A stretch of 64,000 nucleotides of DNA from Celeribacter litoreus (GTDB taxonomy: Bacteria > Pseudomonadota > Alphaproteobacteria > Rhodobacterales > Rhodobacteraceae). The notes under the pieces were generated by a model, which worked only from the letters and a program-made list of their open reading frames with translations, ran no database searches and was not told the DNA's origin. Position numbers and translations under genes: made by a program. The DNA is taken from positions 1 to 64,000 of the forward strand of contig NZ_JAIUFY010000015.1 in the NCBI RefSeq assembly GCF_020165855.1, read 5' to 3'. Positions 45,583 to 54,129 of this stretch are shown here, piece after piece (positions within the stretch are counted from its first letter, which is position 1; each line of letters begins with the position of its first letter).

Positions 45583-46577
45583 GCTTACCCAGAGCCGTGT
45601 TGGTGACTGGAGGTGCCGGTTACATCGGTTCGCATTTTTGTAAAGCGCTCGCGGAGGCGGGGAGCATTCCCGTCTCCTTCGACAATCTTTCCAGGGGGCA
45701 TGCCGATGCCGTCAAATGGGGTCCGCTCGTCGTTGGCGATTTGCGGGATCCCGGACTTCTTTTGGAACGCACATTGACCGAACACCGGATTGAGGCCGTC
45801 GTTCATTTTGCGGCGCTTGCCTATGTCGGGGAAAGCGTCGAGCGCCCTGAGCTTTACTATGACAACAATCTCGGATCGATGATCGGTCTGCTCACGGCCA
45901 TGAAACGCGTCGGCGTGCGCCATATGGTCTTTTCATCGAGTTGCGCCACCTATGGCGTGCCGGACCATCAGCCGATCACGGAAGACATGCCCCAGCGGCC
46001 AATCAATCCGTATGGGCGGACAAAGCTGATCTGCGAATGGATGCTTCAGGACGCACATGCGGCCTGGGGTCTCGACTATGCAGCGCTCAGGTATTTCAAC
46101 GCGGCTGGTGCAGACCCGAGTGGCGAACTCGGTGAACGGCATGAGCCTGAAACGCATTTGATACCGATCGCTCTGAGAGCGGCCTCTGGGGCTGGGGCCG
46201 CTCTCAACATCTTCGGCACGGATTATCCGACGCCGGATGGGACATGTATCCGTGATTACATCCACGTGAGTGATCTCGCGCGGGCACATGTTCTGGCGCT
46301 AGAGCATCTGTATTCCGGCGAAGGGTCGATGGCGCTTAATCTCGGGACGGGACGCGGCGCATCCATACGTGAGGTGCTGCAGACTATTGAACGGGTCACG
46401 GGGCGGCCCGTGCCGGTAATCGAGGCGCCGAGACGGGCGGGCGATCCTGCGGAGTTGACGGCTGACCCGCAGCGCGCGGCGGAGATTTTGGGATTCCGCA
46501 CGGCATACGACCTGAATCAGATCGTCGCCGATGCGGCGCCTTGGTTTGAACGTGATAGAACGGATTTGTCTGCATGA
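45579..46577 (+). CDS. galE: UDP-glucose 4-epimerase
   Basis: A 332-residue GalE-type epimerase interconverting UDP-glucose and UDP-galactose. The NAD site is [11 protein letters not shown]. The catalytic Ser and Tyr-Lys lie in FSSSCATYG and NPYGRTK, followed by [16 protein letters not shown], typical of GalE, and [16 protein letters not shown] overlap with the UDP-xylose synthase gene and with the following synthase gene shows one transcription unit. The chromosomal housekeeping galE could be elsewhere; this copy is probably dedicated to the polymer. A 4-epimerase acting on UDP-xylose/arabinose is an alternative. Confidence 0.9.
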   Translation: MSLPRAVLVTGGAGYIGSHFCKALAEAGSIPVSFDNLSRGHADAVKWGPLVVGDLRDPGLLLERTLTEHRIEAVVHFAALAYVGESVERPELYYDNNLGSMIGLLTAMKRVGVRHMVFSSSCATYGVPDHQPITEDMPQRPINPYGRTKLICEWMLQDAHAAWGLDYAALRYFNAAGADPSGELGERHEPETHLIPIALRAASGAGAALNIFGTDYPTPDGTCIRDYIHVSDLARAHVLALEHLYSGEGSMALNLGTGRGASIREVLQTIERVTGRPVPVIEAPRRAGDPAELTADPQRAAEILGFRTAYDLNQIVADAAPWFERDRTDLSA

Positions 46578-48439
46578 AGAGACGCCATCCAGCTCTTGAA
46601 CCTCGTCCGATGCTCGCGCCAGTGTTCTCGCGGGGGCGTGCGATCTGGTATCGGGTTTGGGTTGCTGTCTGGCTCGTGTCGGCCGGATGGTTCTGGGTCT
46701 GGTGGTTGGAGCCTTCAAATGTCATCGGACCTTGGCGATATTGGATCGTCACCGTAGGGATCGCGTTTGTTTGGGCGATGCTCGCCTATTTCATTGTCGT
46801 GTTCCTGCAGGCTGTGCGGTCCGTTGCGCCTGATCCGGAGCCGGGTCAGTGGCGCGTTGCGATGATTACCACCAAGACGCCGAATGAACCCTTCGCGGTT
46901 GTGCGCAAGACGCTCGAAGCGATGCTGGCGCAAGACTATCCGCATGACACGTGGCTCGCTGACGAACAGCCTTCGGAAGAAACGCTTGCGTGGTGCGAGG
47001 CGCATGGCGTGAAGGTGTCGAGCCGTTTTGGTATCGAAGAGTATCATCGCGAGACCTGGCCGCGCCGAACACGGTGCAAGGAGGGCAACCTCACCTACTT
47101 CTACGATACCTTCGGCTATGAGGCCTACGATATCGTGAGCCAACTCGATGCGGATCATGTCCCGCAGGAGGGCTATCTGAAAGAGATGCTACGGCCCTTT
47201 GCAGATCCGCAGGTCGGCTATGTCAGTGCGCCGTCCGTATGCGCCGCGAATGCGAAAGAAAGCTGGGCTGCCCGCACGCGCCTCTATAAGGAAGCCGGTT
47301 TCCACGGCGTCTTTCAGGCCGGTTATACCGCCATCCTCGCGCCGATGTGCATCGGATCGCATTATGCCGTGCGGACCGAAGCGCTCAAACAGGCCGGTGG
47401 GCTCGGCCCCGAGTTGGCAGAGGACCATTCAACGTCGATGCTGATCTCGGCGGCCGGATGGCGCGGTGTGCACGCCATAGATGCTGATGCGATTGGCGAT
47501 GGGCCTGCGACGCTGCCGGATCTCGTGACGCAGGAATTCCAGTGGTCGCGGTCTCTGATGAGTCTGCTTCTCACCTACACGCCGAAATACCTGATGAAAC
47601 TGCCTCTGCGACTGAAGTTTCTCTTCGTCTTGTGCCAGAGTTGGTACCTGATGTTCGCTTTGTCGATGTTGATGATGTACCTGCTCCCGATCATCGCGGT
47701 TACATTCGATATCCGTTTTGCAGATGTCACCTATCCGGGCTTCATCGGCCATGTTGTGCCTCCGACTGTCATTATTTTGTACATCTACGCGAATGCACGC
47801 AACGACGGCCTCTTCCGGCCGCGTGATGCCAAGGTGATTGCGTGGGAAAAAGCCTTGTTCGAACTGGTCCAGTGGCCTTGGGTGCTCTGGGGCTGCCTCA
47901 TGGCAGTCTATGACCGGATCACAGGTCGTTTCGTGGATTTCCGGATTACGCCAAAAGGCGAGGCCACGTCTGTGTCCCTGCCTGTCCGCGTGGTCGGAGT
48001 GTATCTGCTATTGGCTGTTGGCGCGATTGCGCCTGTGGTTTTCGTCTCGCAGACAGTCGAAGCGAAGGGGTTCTACCTTCTCTCGATCGTTAATGCGGTA
48101 TTTTACATTATTCTCGTTGCGGTGATCCTCGTCCGCCACGTGAAGGAAGCGCATCTGAAGGGTCTCAGGCTCTCTCACCCCGTGCAATACGCGGCATACG
48201 GGCTGAGTTTGACGCTCGTCATGGCATTTTCTGCGCTTGGTGTTACACTACGAGGTGCGGAGAGCCTGCGATATCTTGCGATCGGGGTCGCGCCGATCCA
48301 ACTGACACGAGTCGAGTATGTCGTATCGGGCGCAGGCATGGGCCAGCGGGGCGACGTTCATATTCGCTTCTCACCGAATGTGTCCGACTGGTTCTCAAAC
48401 CAAAGGGAGGGGAACTATGATGATCTCATTTCGAAATAG
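46574..48439 (+). CDS. Cellulose-synthase-like processive glycosyltransferase
   Basis: A 621-residue membrane GT2 protein of the BcsA-like type. Two transmembrane segments lie at about 20-80, then the catalytic domain at about 90-350 with WLADEQPSEE, the DxD motif in SQLDADHVP, the acceptor Asp in AEDHSTSML, and QEFQWSRS as the Q-x-x-R-W-like motif. About six more membrane segments follow (360-590). No PilZ domain is seen, so direct c-di-GMP control is not evident. It likely makes and extrudes a beta-linked polymer from the sugars provided by the two preceding genes. Its end overlaps the GH26 gene by 23 bases. Confidence 0.87.
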   Translation: MKRRHPALEPRPMLAPVFSRGRAIWYRVWVAVWLVSAGWFWVWWLEPSNVIGPWRYWIVTVGIAFVWAMLAYFIVVFLQAVRSVAPDPEPGQWRVAMITTKTPNEPFAVVRKTLEAMLAQDYPHDTWLADEQPSEETLAWCEAHGVKVSSRFGIEEYHRETWPRRTRCKEGNLTYFYDTFGYEAYDIVSQLDADHVPQEGYLKEMLRPFADPQVGYVSAPSVCAANAKESWAARTRLYKEAGFHGVFQAGYTAILAPMCIGSHYAVRTEALKQAGGLGPELAEDHSTSMLISAAGWRGVHAIDADAIGDGPATLPDLVTQEFQWSRSLMSLLLTYTPKYLMKLPLRLKFLFVLCQSWYLMFALSMLMMYLLPIIAVTFDIRFADVTYPGFIGHVVPPTVIILYIYANARNDGLFRPRDAKVIAWEKALFELVQWPWVLWGCLMAVYDRITGRFVDFRITPKGEATSVSLPVRVVGVYLLLAVGAIAPVVFVSQTVEAKGFYLLSIVNAVFYIILVAVILVRHVKEAHLKGLRLSHPVQYAAYGLSLTLVMAFSALGVTLRGAESLRYLAIGVAPIQLTRVEYVVSGAGMGQRGDVHIRFSPNVSDWFSNQREGNYDDLISK

Positions 48440-49313
48440 CTTGATAGCAATGGGGACCGCTGTTGGTCTCGCAGGGGCGGCTTTTGCCGGACCGGTCGAC
48501 GTGCCGCCCGGTGATATCCCGTTCGGGGTCTATGATCCTGACGGCGATTTCATGGCGAAGAACCCGGTCGTTGTCGAACACCTGTTCCTGCCATGGGAGG
48601 ACGTCTTCCTGCCATCGCTAAACGACGCGGACGAGTATGCACGCGAACGCAATCGTGCGCTTCTGGTGACGTTGGAGCCATGGACGTGGTCGCGTGACGA
48701 ACGCAACACGGCTCAGTATCTGCGGCGCGGAATTGAGCGCGGTGAATATGATCCGAACATGACAGCCGTGTGCCAGGTGCTTGGGACTCTGAAGAGCCCG
48801 GTCACACTCCGGTTCGCGCATGAGATGGATGACGAATCCGGTCAGTTCATCTGGTCTGGCTGGAATCCGGATACCTATATCTCGGCCTATCGTCATATGA
48901 TTGATCTGTGCCGCGAAAGCGCGCCGAACATCACCGTGATGTGGTCGCCACTCGGAAACGAAGACATGGGCGACTACTACCCAGGCGATGACTATGCCGA
49001 TCTGATCGGTCTCACGGTCTTCGGGCTGCAGACATGGGATCAGGCAAAGTACGGCGGTGACCGGACTTTCGACGACATCTTTGCACCTCGCTACGAGCGC
49101 GCTGCCATTTATGGCAAGCCGGTCGTTGTCGCCGAACTGGGATATGTCGGGAAAGAAGACTACGTGGAGATGTGGAAGCAGAGCGTCCGCGCCGAGAAAA
49201 CCCAGTATCCGAATCTCGTTGGTGTGTTCTATTTCAACCAGCGAGAAGTCTATCCGTGGCCCGAAAATTTCGGCGCTCCGGATTGGAGGATCAAAAACCA
49301 AGTGCTTAATTGA
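48417..49313 (+). CDS. Secreted GH26-type glycanase (beta-mannanase-like)
   Basis: A 298-residue protein with a signal peptide (cleavage after AAFA). The body is a glycoside hydrolase family 26-like barrel: the acid/base Glu in RFAHEMDDESGQFIW, the WSPLGNED strand, and the nucleophile Glu in VVAELGYVG. The start ATG follows AAGGGAGGGGAACT and lies inside the end of the synthase gene. As with glycanases paired to cellulose synthase (BcsZ), it probably trims or releases the polymer in the periplasm. Substrate might be a mannan or a mixed xylose-containing glycan. Confidence 0.85.
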   Translation: MMISFRNSLIAMGTAVGLAGAAFAGPVDVPPGDIPFGVYDPDGDFMAKNPVVVEHLFLPWEDVFLPSLNDADEYARERNRALLVTLEPWTWSRDERNTAQYLRRGIERGEYDPNMTAVCQVLGTLKSPVTLRFAHEMDDESGQFIWSGWNPDTYISAYRHMIDLCRESAPNITVMWSPLGNEDMGDYYPGDDYADLIGLTVFGLQTWDQAKYGGDRTFDDIFAPRYERAAIYGKPVVVAELGYVGKEDYVEMWKQSVRAEKTQYPNLVGVFYFNQREVYPWPENFGAPDWRIKNQVLN

Positions 49314-49373
49314 TAGGCATTGGCAAGGTTTCGCCAATCGTGGCGTAGCCCAGTAAAGCAGACTAAAACTTTG

Positions 49374-49405
49374 ACGGCGCTCGGGAAACTCCCGGGCGCC
49401 GTTTT
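49374..49405 (+). terminator. Terminator of the exopolysaccharide operon
   Basis: A 12-bp stem with one G-T pair, starting ACGGCGCTCGGG (49374-49385) and closing CCCGGGCGCCGT (49391-49402), with a 5-base loop and a TTTT tract. It lies 60 bases after the GH26 stop and before the small secreted protein gene. Confidence 0.9.
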
Positions 49406-49553
49406 GTCGCAGGGCGCGACACATTTCAGACACATTCTTGCCACGGGGATGCGCGGGTTGACCGATACACCAAAGTTCTGCGAGTTCACGTCGTAGAGAG
49501 CGCAGGTCCTGACTTCGATACGGACCAAGGCGTCAAATCGAGAGGCAGGAAAG

Positions 49554-49826
49554 ATGACTTCTTCTAAACGTGTGAGCGTGGCATTTGCCATGGTAGTGGG
49601 GCTGTCGACTGTTGGTGCAGTCGCTGAGGTTACTCCGGGATTTGATGAGCAAAGCCCGACCGTCGTGAAAACGTCTGCGGGCAAAGGCTCCGCACGGTTC
49701 GACTGGCTGAACCAAGGCAAAAGCGCACCTGTGCAGCAGGCATCCGTATCCCCGTCTCTTGGCGTTGGAAGCTGGATTTGCTCCCCCTCCGGTTTTGGCT
49801 CCAAATCGAAATGTTTCCGCCGCTGA
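49554..49826 (+). CDS. Small secreted protein, unknown
   Basis: A 90-residue protein with a clear signal peptide (KRVSVAFAMVVGLSTVGAVAE, cleavage near residue 25). The mature part is about 65 residues, Ser/Gly-rich with two Cys (CSPSGFGSKSKC) nine residues apart near the end, able to form a disulfide. GAGGCAGGAAAG precedes the ATG. It is a monocistron between a terminator and a convergent gene. I do not recognise the family. The two-Cys basic tail could suit a small exported effector or a surface peptide, which is speculation. Confidence 0.7.
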   Translation: MTSSKRVSVAFAMVVGLSTVGAVAEVTPGFDEQSPTVVKTSAGKGSARFDWLNQGKSAPVQQASVSPSLGVGSWICSPSGFGSKSKCFRR

Positions 49827-49919
49827 TCCGGTCTTCGATCTTTTGAACAATCGTTGAATGAAATGGCCCTGATTGCGCATCGTACGAGGTTGCAGGGGCC
49901 ACTTTTCAGAGGTTGATTT

Positions 49920-51299
49920 CTAGAGCGAGTACACCTGATGCGGTTCCGGAATTTCGACGCTCATGCCGTCGAGCGTTTCGGCAAACGCAGTCATCGCCCG
50001 CATTTCCCCGTGAACGAGGAATACGCGTCCGACCCCTTCAATTTGCCGAAGCCAGCCACGGAGATCATCTGCATCCGCATGAGCGGAGAACCCGTTGATC
50101 GTGTGAATCTTGGCGCGCACCGGAATTTCGTCTCCGAAAAGCTTCACCTGTTTGGCGCCGTCGATGATGATCCGCGCGAGGGTGCCTTCGGCGGCATAGC
50201 CGACAAAAATCACGCTGCAATCTTTGTGCGGGAGGTTGTGACGAAGGTGGTGGCGGACGCGACCACCGGTGCACATGCCGGAACCTGCCATAATCACTGC
50301 GCCGGACCGGATGCGGTTCAGAGCCATAGAGTCTTGCGCCTCACGCGTGAAGTGAAGCTGCGAGAGGGCAAACGGATCTCCACCCCCCTTGATCGTGAGG
50401 CAAAGCTCGGGACGTAGCGCGTCTTCGTGCCGTTTGAAAATCCGTGTTGCTGAAATCGCCATGGGCGAGTCGAGAAAGACTTGCATCGACTTGCGCAGCC
50501 GCCCCGTGTTCATCCCACTTCTGAGATACCAAAGCAGTTCCTGTGTCCGTTCGAGCGCGAAAGTCGGGATGATCACGTTCCCGCCGCGCGCGTCTGCATC
50601 ATTCACAGCGTCAAAAAACTCTTCGATGGAGGCCGCAAGGCTTCGGTGGTTCCGGTCACCATAGGTGGTCTCCATGACGACAATGTCGGCGGCTGGTGGC
50701 GGCTTTGCGTCGGTTAGGAGAGGCCGGCCTACCGGTCCGAGGTCGCCGGAGAACAGAATGCGCTTTTCCTCACCGTGTTCGGAGAGTGTCAGGAGGATGG
50801 AGGCCGATCCGAGGATATGTCCTGCATTGTAGAAGCATGCCGTGATGCCGGGGAACAGCTCTATGGGGGTCTCGTAATCGGCAATCCGCCCGAACCGGTC
50901 CACGGCGTCGAGCGCATCCATCGTGTCATAGAGCGCCTCAAACCGGTCCCCGCGTTCGCCGTGCCGGTGGTGCCTCCGTTCGGCCTCTTCATGCAGGTGC
51001 GCCGAGTCCATCATCACGAGCCGCGCGAGATCGCGTGTTGCCGCCGTCGAGATGATCTCCCCCCGAAACCCGCGTTTAACCAACAAAGGCAACCGCCCAC
51101 AGTGATCGAGATGAGCGTGCGTGAGCAGGACCAAATCAATCTCTGACGCCGCAAATCCGAACGGAGCTGAGTTGTCTTCATGCAGGCCTCTGCCGCCTTG
51201 GTGCATGCCGCAGTCGATCAGGATTTTGCGACCCTGACATTCAATCAGATGACAGGACCCCGTGACCTCTTGGGCCGCACCGTGAAAGGTGACTTTCAT
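49920..51299 (-). CDS. MBL-fold/beta-CASP RNA-processing enzyme (RMMBL)
   Basis: A 459-residue metallo-beta-lactamase of the CPSF/RNA-specificity type. The zinc motif is LLTHAHLDHCGRLP, preceded by GSCHLIECQGRKILIDCGMHQG. The beta-CASP region and the C-terminal RMMBL motif NGFSAHADADDLRGWL are present. Length is typical. I chose ATG 51299, preceded by AGGAGGAGGATCGTC; longer in-frame reading gives an Arg-rich unrelated stretch. Such proteins are exo/endo-ribonucleases; the physiological RNA is unknown. It is divergent from the PHA synthase gene 190 bases away and is often found beside PHA genes or alone in alphaproteobacteria. Confidence 0.88.
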   Translation of the reverse strand: MKVTFHGAAQEVTGSCHLIECQGRKILIDCGMHQGGRGLHEDNSAPFGFAASEIDLVLLTHAHLDHCGRLPLLVKRGFRGEIISTAATRDLARLVMMDSAHLHEEAERRHHRHGERGDRFEALYDTMDALDAVDRFGRIADYETPIELFPGITACFYNAGHILGSASILLTLSEHGEEKRILFSGDLGPVGRPLLTDAKPPPAADIVVMETTYGDRNHRSLAASIEEFFDAVNDADARGGNVIIPTFALERTQELLWYLRSGMNTGRLRKSMQVFLDSPMAISATRIFKRHEDALRPELCLTIKGGGDPFALSQLHFTREAQDSMALNRIRSGAVIMAGSGMCTGGRVRHHLRHNLPHKDCSVIFVGYAAEGTLARIIIDGAKQVKLFGDEIPVRAKIHTINGFSAHADADDLRGWLRQIEGVGRVFLVHGEMRAMTAFAETLDGMSVEIPEPHQVYSL

Positions 51300-51489
51300 G
51301 ACGATCCTCCTCCTCTTGGGGCGCCAATGTGTGCGAAGACTCAGCGTGGCCAGCCTCCGCATACTCAGTCTACGCCGTTTTCGGAACAAAAGCGAAATTC
51401 CGCCTCGATGCGCTTCTCTGAGGCACATCATACGCGGCGCGGCCGTTCCCGTGTATACTCACGGCAGTTTCCGCGGGGGAGGAGGCGCC

Positions 51490-53280
51490 ATGAAACGTGA
51501 GTTGCCGAAAAATGACGCCGTGCCAGAGGTCGAGGAGCCTTTGGAAAATGAGGGCCAAGGCGCCGAGCATTACAATCTGCTCGACCGTTATGCGCAGGCG
51601 ACGCTTGCCCAAATGACTGCGGGCATATCGCCGTATTCCTACAATCAGGCCTTCATGGACTGGCTCGTCCACCTCAGCCGCGCACCGGGGCGACAGGCGG
51701 ATTTGGTCAACCATGCGCAGGAAAATGCGTTAGGCCTCGTCCGGCACGGCTTTAACGCGATGACCGGCGGGGATGAGCCGCCGCCGTTCAAGACGGGCGT
51801 GAACGATCACAGGTTCGTGGACGAGGGATGGCAGCGTGCGCCTTTCACGTTCTGGCAACAGGCCTTTCTCGCCACTCAGGACTGGTTCGATTATGCCGCA
51901 CGTGACTTTCGAGGCTTGCGCACGCAGGATGCGGATCGGGTCCAGTTTATGTATCGCCAATGGCTCGATCTGATCTCTCCGTCGAACTTTCCTTGGATGA
52001 ACCCAGAAATCATCCAAACAACGATGGAGCAGGGCGGACGGAACCTCGTCGAGGGTGCCGCGCATTTCTACGATGACTTCATGCATGTCATCACCGAAGA
52101 GCGCCGCCCGCCGCCTGAAGGATATCGTCTCGGAGAAGACCTCGCCTGCACGCCGGGGTCTGTGGTCTTCCGCAACGATCTGTTCGAACTCATCCAGTAC
52201 CCACCGCAGACCGAGAGCGTTCACAAGGAGCCGATACTTTTCGTGCCCGCGTGGATTATGAAATACTATGTGCTCGACCTGTCGCCGAAAAATTCGATGA
52301 TCCGGTATCTGGTCGAGAACGGTTTTACGGTCTTCGTCATATCGTGGTGCAATCCCACCAAGGCGCAGGCGGATCTGTCTTTGGAAGATTACCGAAAGCG
52401 GGGCGTCATGGCGGCGCTGGATGTGATCAGTGCAATCGCTCCAGGGGAGAAAATCCACACGAACGGATATTGCCTCGGTGGAACCATCCTCGCGATCACG
52501 GCTGCGACCATGGCGCGGGACGGAGATGACCGCCTCGCAAGCGTGACCCTGATGGCAACGCAGGTCGATTTCAGCGAGGCCGGTGAGTTGCTTCTGTTCC
52601 TCGACGAAAGCCAGGTTGCGCTGCTCGAGGACATGATGTGGGAGCAGGGGTATCTCGACCGGCCGCAGATGTCGCGCATCTTTGCCGTGATGCGGAGCGA
52701 AGACCTGATCTACACGCGCGCGGTGCGTCGCTATTTTCTCGGAAAGGATGATCTGCCAACGGATCTCGGTGTCTGGGCGTCCGATACAACGCGGATGCCT
52801 GCACGAATGCACGGTGAATACCTCCGCGGACTGTTCCTCGAAAACCGGCTTACGGCAGGACGCTTCGCGGTCGAGGGGCAGGTGATCGCGCTCAAGGACA
52901 TCCGCGCTCCCATGTTCATTGTCGGCACTGAAAGCGATCACATCGCTCCGTGGCAGTCGGTCTATAAGACGAGCCTCTTCACCGATAACGACATGACACT
53001 TGTTGTGACAAACGGTGGGCACAACACCGGCATCCTGAGCGAGCCGGGGCACCCGTCACGTCACTACCGGATCGCCCGCCGCAAACCGGGGGCGGCGTAT
53101 ATCGCGCCAGATGACTGGTTTGCAGAGCAGGAACCGAAGGAGGGGTCGTGGTGGTCCGCGTGGTTGAAGTGGTTGCGTGCGCGAAATGGCGATGAGGCCG
53201 CGCCGCCGTCGCTTGGCGCAGCCGAGCAGGGCTATCCGATCATCGAGCCTGCGCCCGGCAGCTACATTCACCAAGGCTAA
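51490..53280 (+). CDS. phaC: Class I poly(3-hydroxyalkanoate) synthase
   Basis: A 596-residue PhaC. The N-terminal PhaC domain (FTFWQQAFLATQDWF; WMNPEIIQTTMEQGG) is followed by the alpha/beta-hydrolase domain with the lipase-like box GYCLGG carrying the nucleophile Cys near residue 329, the Asp in GTESDHIAPW, and the His in NGGHNTG. Length and motifs are of class I, which works without PhaE. It polymerises hydroxyacyl-CoA on granules in the cytoplasm. ATG 51490 follows GGGGAGGAGGCGCC. No phaA, phaB, phasin or phaR is seen beside it. Confidence 0.93.
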   Translation: MKRELPKNDAVPEVEEPLENEGQGAEHYNLLDRYAQATLAQMTAGISPYSYNQAFMDWLVHLSRAPGRQADLVNHAQENALGLVRHGFNAMTGGDEPPPFKTGVNDHRFVDEGWQRAPFTFWQQAFLATQDWFDYAARDFRGLRTQDADRVQFMYRQWLDLISPSNFPWMNPEIIQTTMEQGGRNLVEGAAHFYDDFMHVITEERRPPPEGYRLGEDLACTPGSVVFRNDLFELIQYPPQTESVHKEPILFVPAWIMKYYVLDLSPKNSMIRYLVENGFTVFVISWCNPTKAQADLSLEDYRKRGVMAALDVISAIAPGEKIHTNGYCLGGTILAITAATMARDGDDRLASVTLMATQVDFSEAGELLLFLDESQVALLEDMMWEQGYLDRPQMSRIFAVMRSEDLIYTRAVRRYFLGKDDLPTDLGVWASDTTRMPARMHGEYLRGLFLENRLTAGRFAVEGQVIALKDIRAPMFIVGTESDHIAPWQSVYKTSLFTDNDMTLVVTNGGHNTGILSEPGHPSRHYRIARRKPGAAYIAPDDWFAEQEPKEGSWWSAWLKWLRARNGDEAAPPSLGAAEQGYPIIEPAPGSYIHQG

Positions 53281-53371
53281 AACGACGGACAGGTCTCTGT
53301 TCCTGCTGGTCATGGCTGGTGCTATGATCAGCGGCAAGTTGGATCAGTCGATATTCTAATTGCGGGAAAAG

Positions 53372-53680
53372 ATGGCAAACAAACATAAGGTGAAGCGCGC
53401 ATTTCGGTTTTCGATTTATACCGGAACAGCAGCTGGCCCCCTGACGCTTATATTTTACTTCGGTGCGACATGGGAAATCATCCCGATGAATATCGCAATG
53501 TTTCTGGGATGGGTTTCAACTGGTTTGTTTGCTGTCTCGTTTTACGCCCTGTTAAATGGCGTGTTTATGCCGATCATCGGTGGATATCTTTTCGAGAACG
53601 TTTTTAGTGAAAGCCAGCGAGACCATCTCCGTCGATCAAAGCTTCAAAGAATGTTGCTGCATCTCGACGAATATGAATGA
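53372..53680 (+). CDS. Small membrane protein, unknown
   Basis: A 102-residue protein with a basic N-terminus and two hydrophobic segments (about 15-35 and 43-75), then a basic-acidic tail. No domain recognised. ATG 53372 follows GCGGGAAAAG. It stands 91 bases after phaC and is the last chromosomal gene before the island on this side. Confidence 0.65.
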   Translation: MANKHKVKRAFRFSIYTGTAAGPLTLIFYFGATWEIIPMNIAMFLGWVSTGLFAVSFYALLNGVFMPIIGGYLFENVFSESQRDHLRRSKLQRMLLHLDEYE

Positions 53681-53875
53681 GTTTTGAACCGGCACAGGTT
53701 CGTAAAGCGCGCTTTTGCTATTTCCCTCTGCGACTGTCAAAGCCCGAAACGCGGGATCCATCGTCCGCATTCGCCTCTTTTCGTGCAATGCCCGCGTGGT
53801 CCGGTCAGCATAATGAAACAGCCACATCCGCTGTGTTGGGGCGGTGGCACAATATTCATTTGCTGTTTGGGAAAT

Positions 53876-53920
53876 TTGGAGGCGAGTACCGGAATCGAAC
53901 CGGTGTACACGGATTTGCAA
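53876..53920. repeat. Left attachment site: 45-bp direct repeat of tRNA-Cys 3' half
   Basis: This stretch, starting TTGGAGGCGAGTACC and ending GGATTTGCAA, is identical over 45 bases to 62863-62907, which lies inside the intact tRNA-Cys gene. It covers the 3' end of the tRNA (CCA, acceptor, T arm, variable region and anticodon stem up to the GCA anticodon), and is the displaced original 3' half. Confidence 0.95.
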
Positions 53921-53953
53921 AAGGTATGCACATGAATATACTTATGAAAAATA

Positions 53954-53998
53954 ATTAGTTACAATGTATTGTAACTAATGTGCACTAAATAGTGCACA
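53954..53998. repeat. Two adjacent perfect palindromes
   Basis: ATTAGTTACAAT-GT-ATTGTAACTAAT occupies 53954-53979 (12-bp arms), and TGTGCACTA-AA-TAGTGCACA occupies 53979-53998 (9-bp arms). They share one base and lie 130-175 bases before the methyltransferase gene and 34 bases inside the left island end. They may be operator sites controlling the restriction-modification genes, or binding sites of the recombination proteins. Confidence 0.8.
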
Positions 53999-54129
53999 AA
54001 AATGTGCGCCAGATGCTGTTTGGCTTTTGAAGCGTTAGTTTGCACAAAGCTCTGCAAAAGCATCACTCGAAAATTGCGTTCGAATAATGCAACATGTAAC
54101 ACATCCGTTGAGCAGTAGGGAGACAACAG

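Larger units (their letters stand above)
53681..54129. other. Left island junction region
   Basis: About 450 bases without a gene. 53681-53875 is chromosomal and would have led directly to the tRNA-Cys region before insertion. The 45-bp tRNA fragment (53876-53920) is the left junction. The rest is island DNA with two adjacent perfect palindromes and then the ribosome-binding site of the methyltransferase gene (AGGGAG at 54117-54122). An apparent reading frame through the tRNA fragment is an artefact of the tRNA complement. Confidence 0.75.

Noticed and set aside
51730-53052. A 440-residue minus-strand frame opposite phaC
   Set aside because: Shadow of the phaC coding frame; PhaC motifs fix the coding strand.
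53684-53935. A small protein ending in TGIEPVYTDLQ
   Set aside because: The same string appears at both tRNA-Cys repeats; it is the translation of the tRNA complement, a common false gene.
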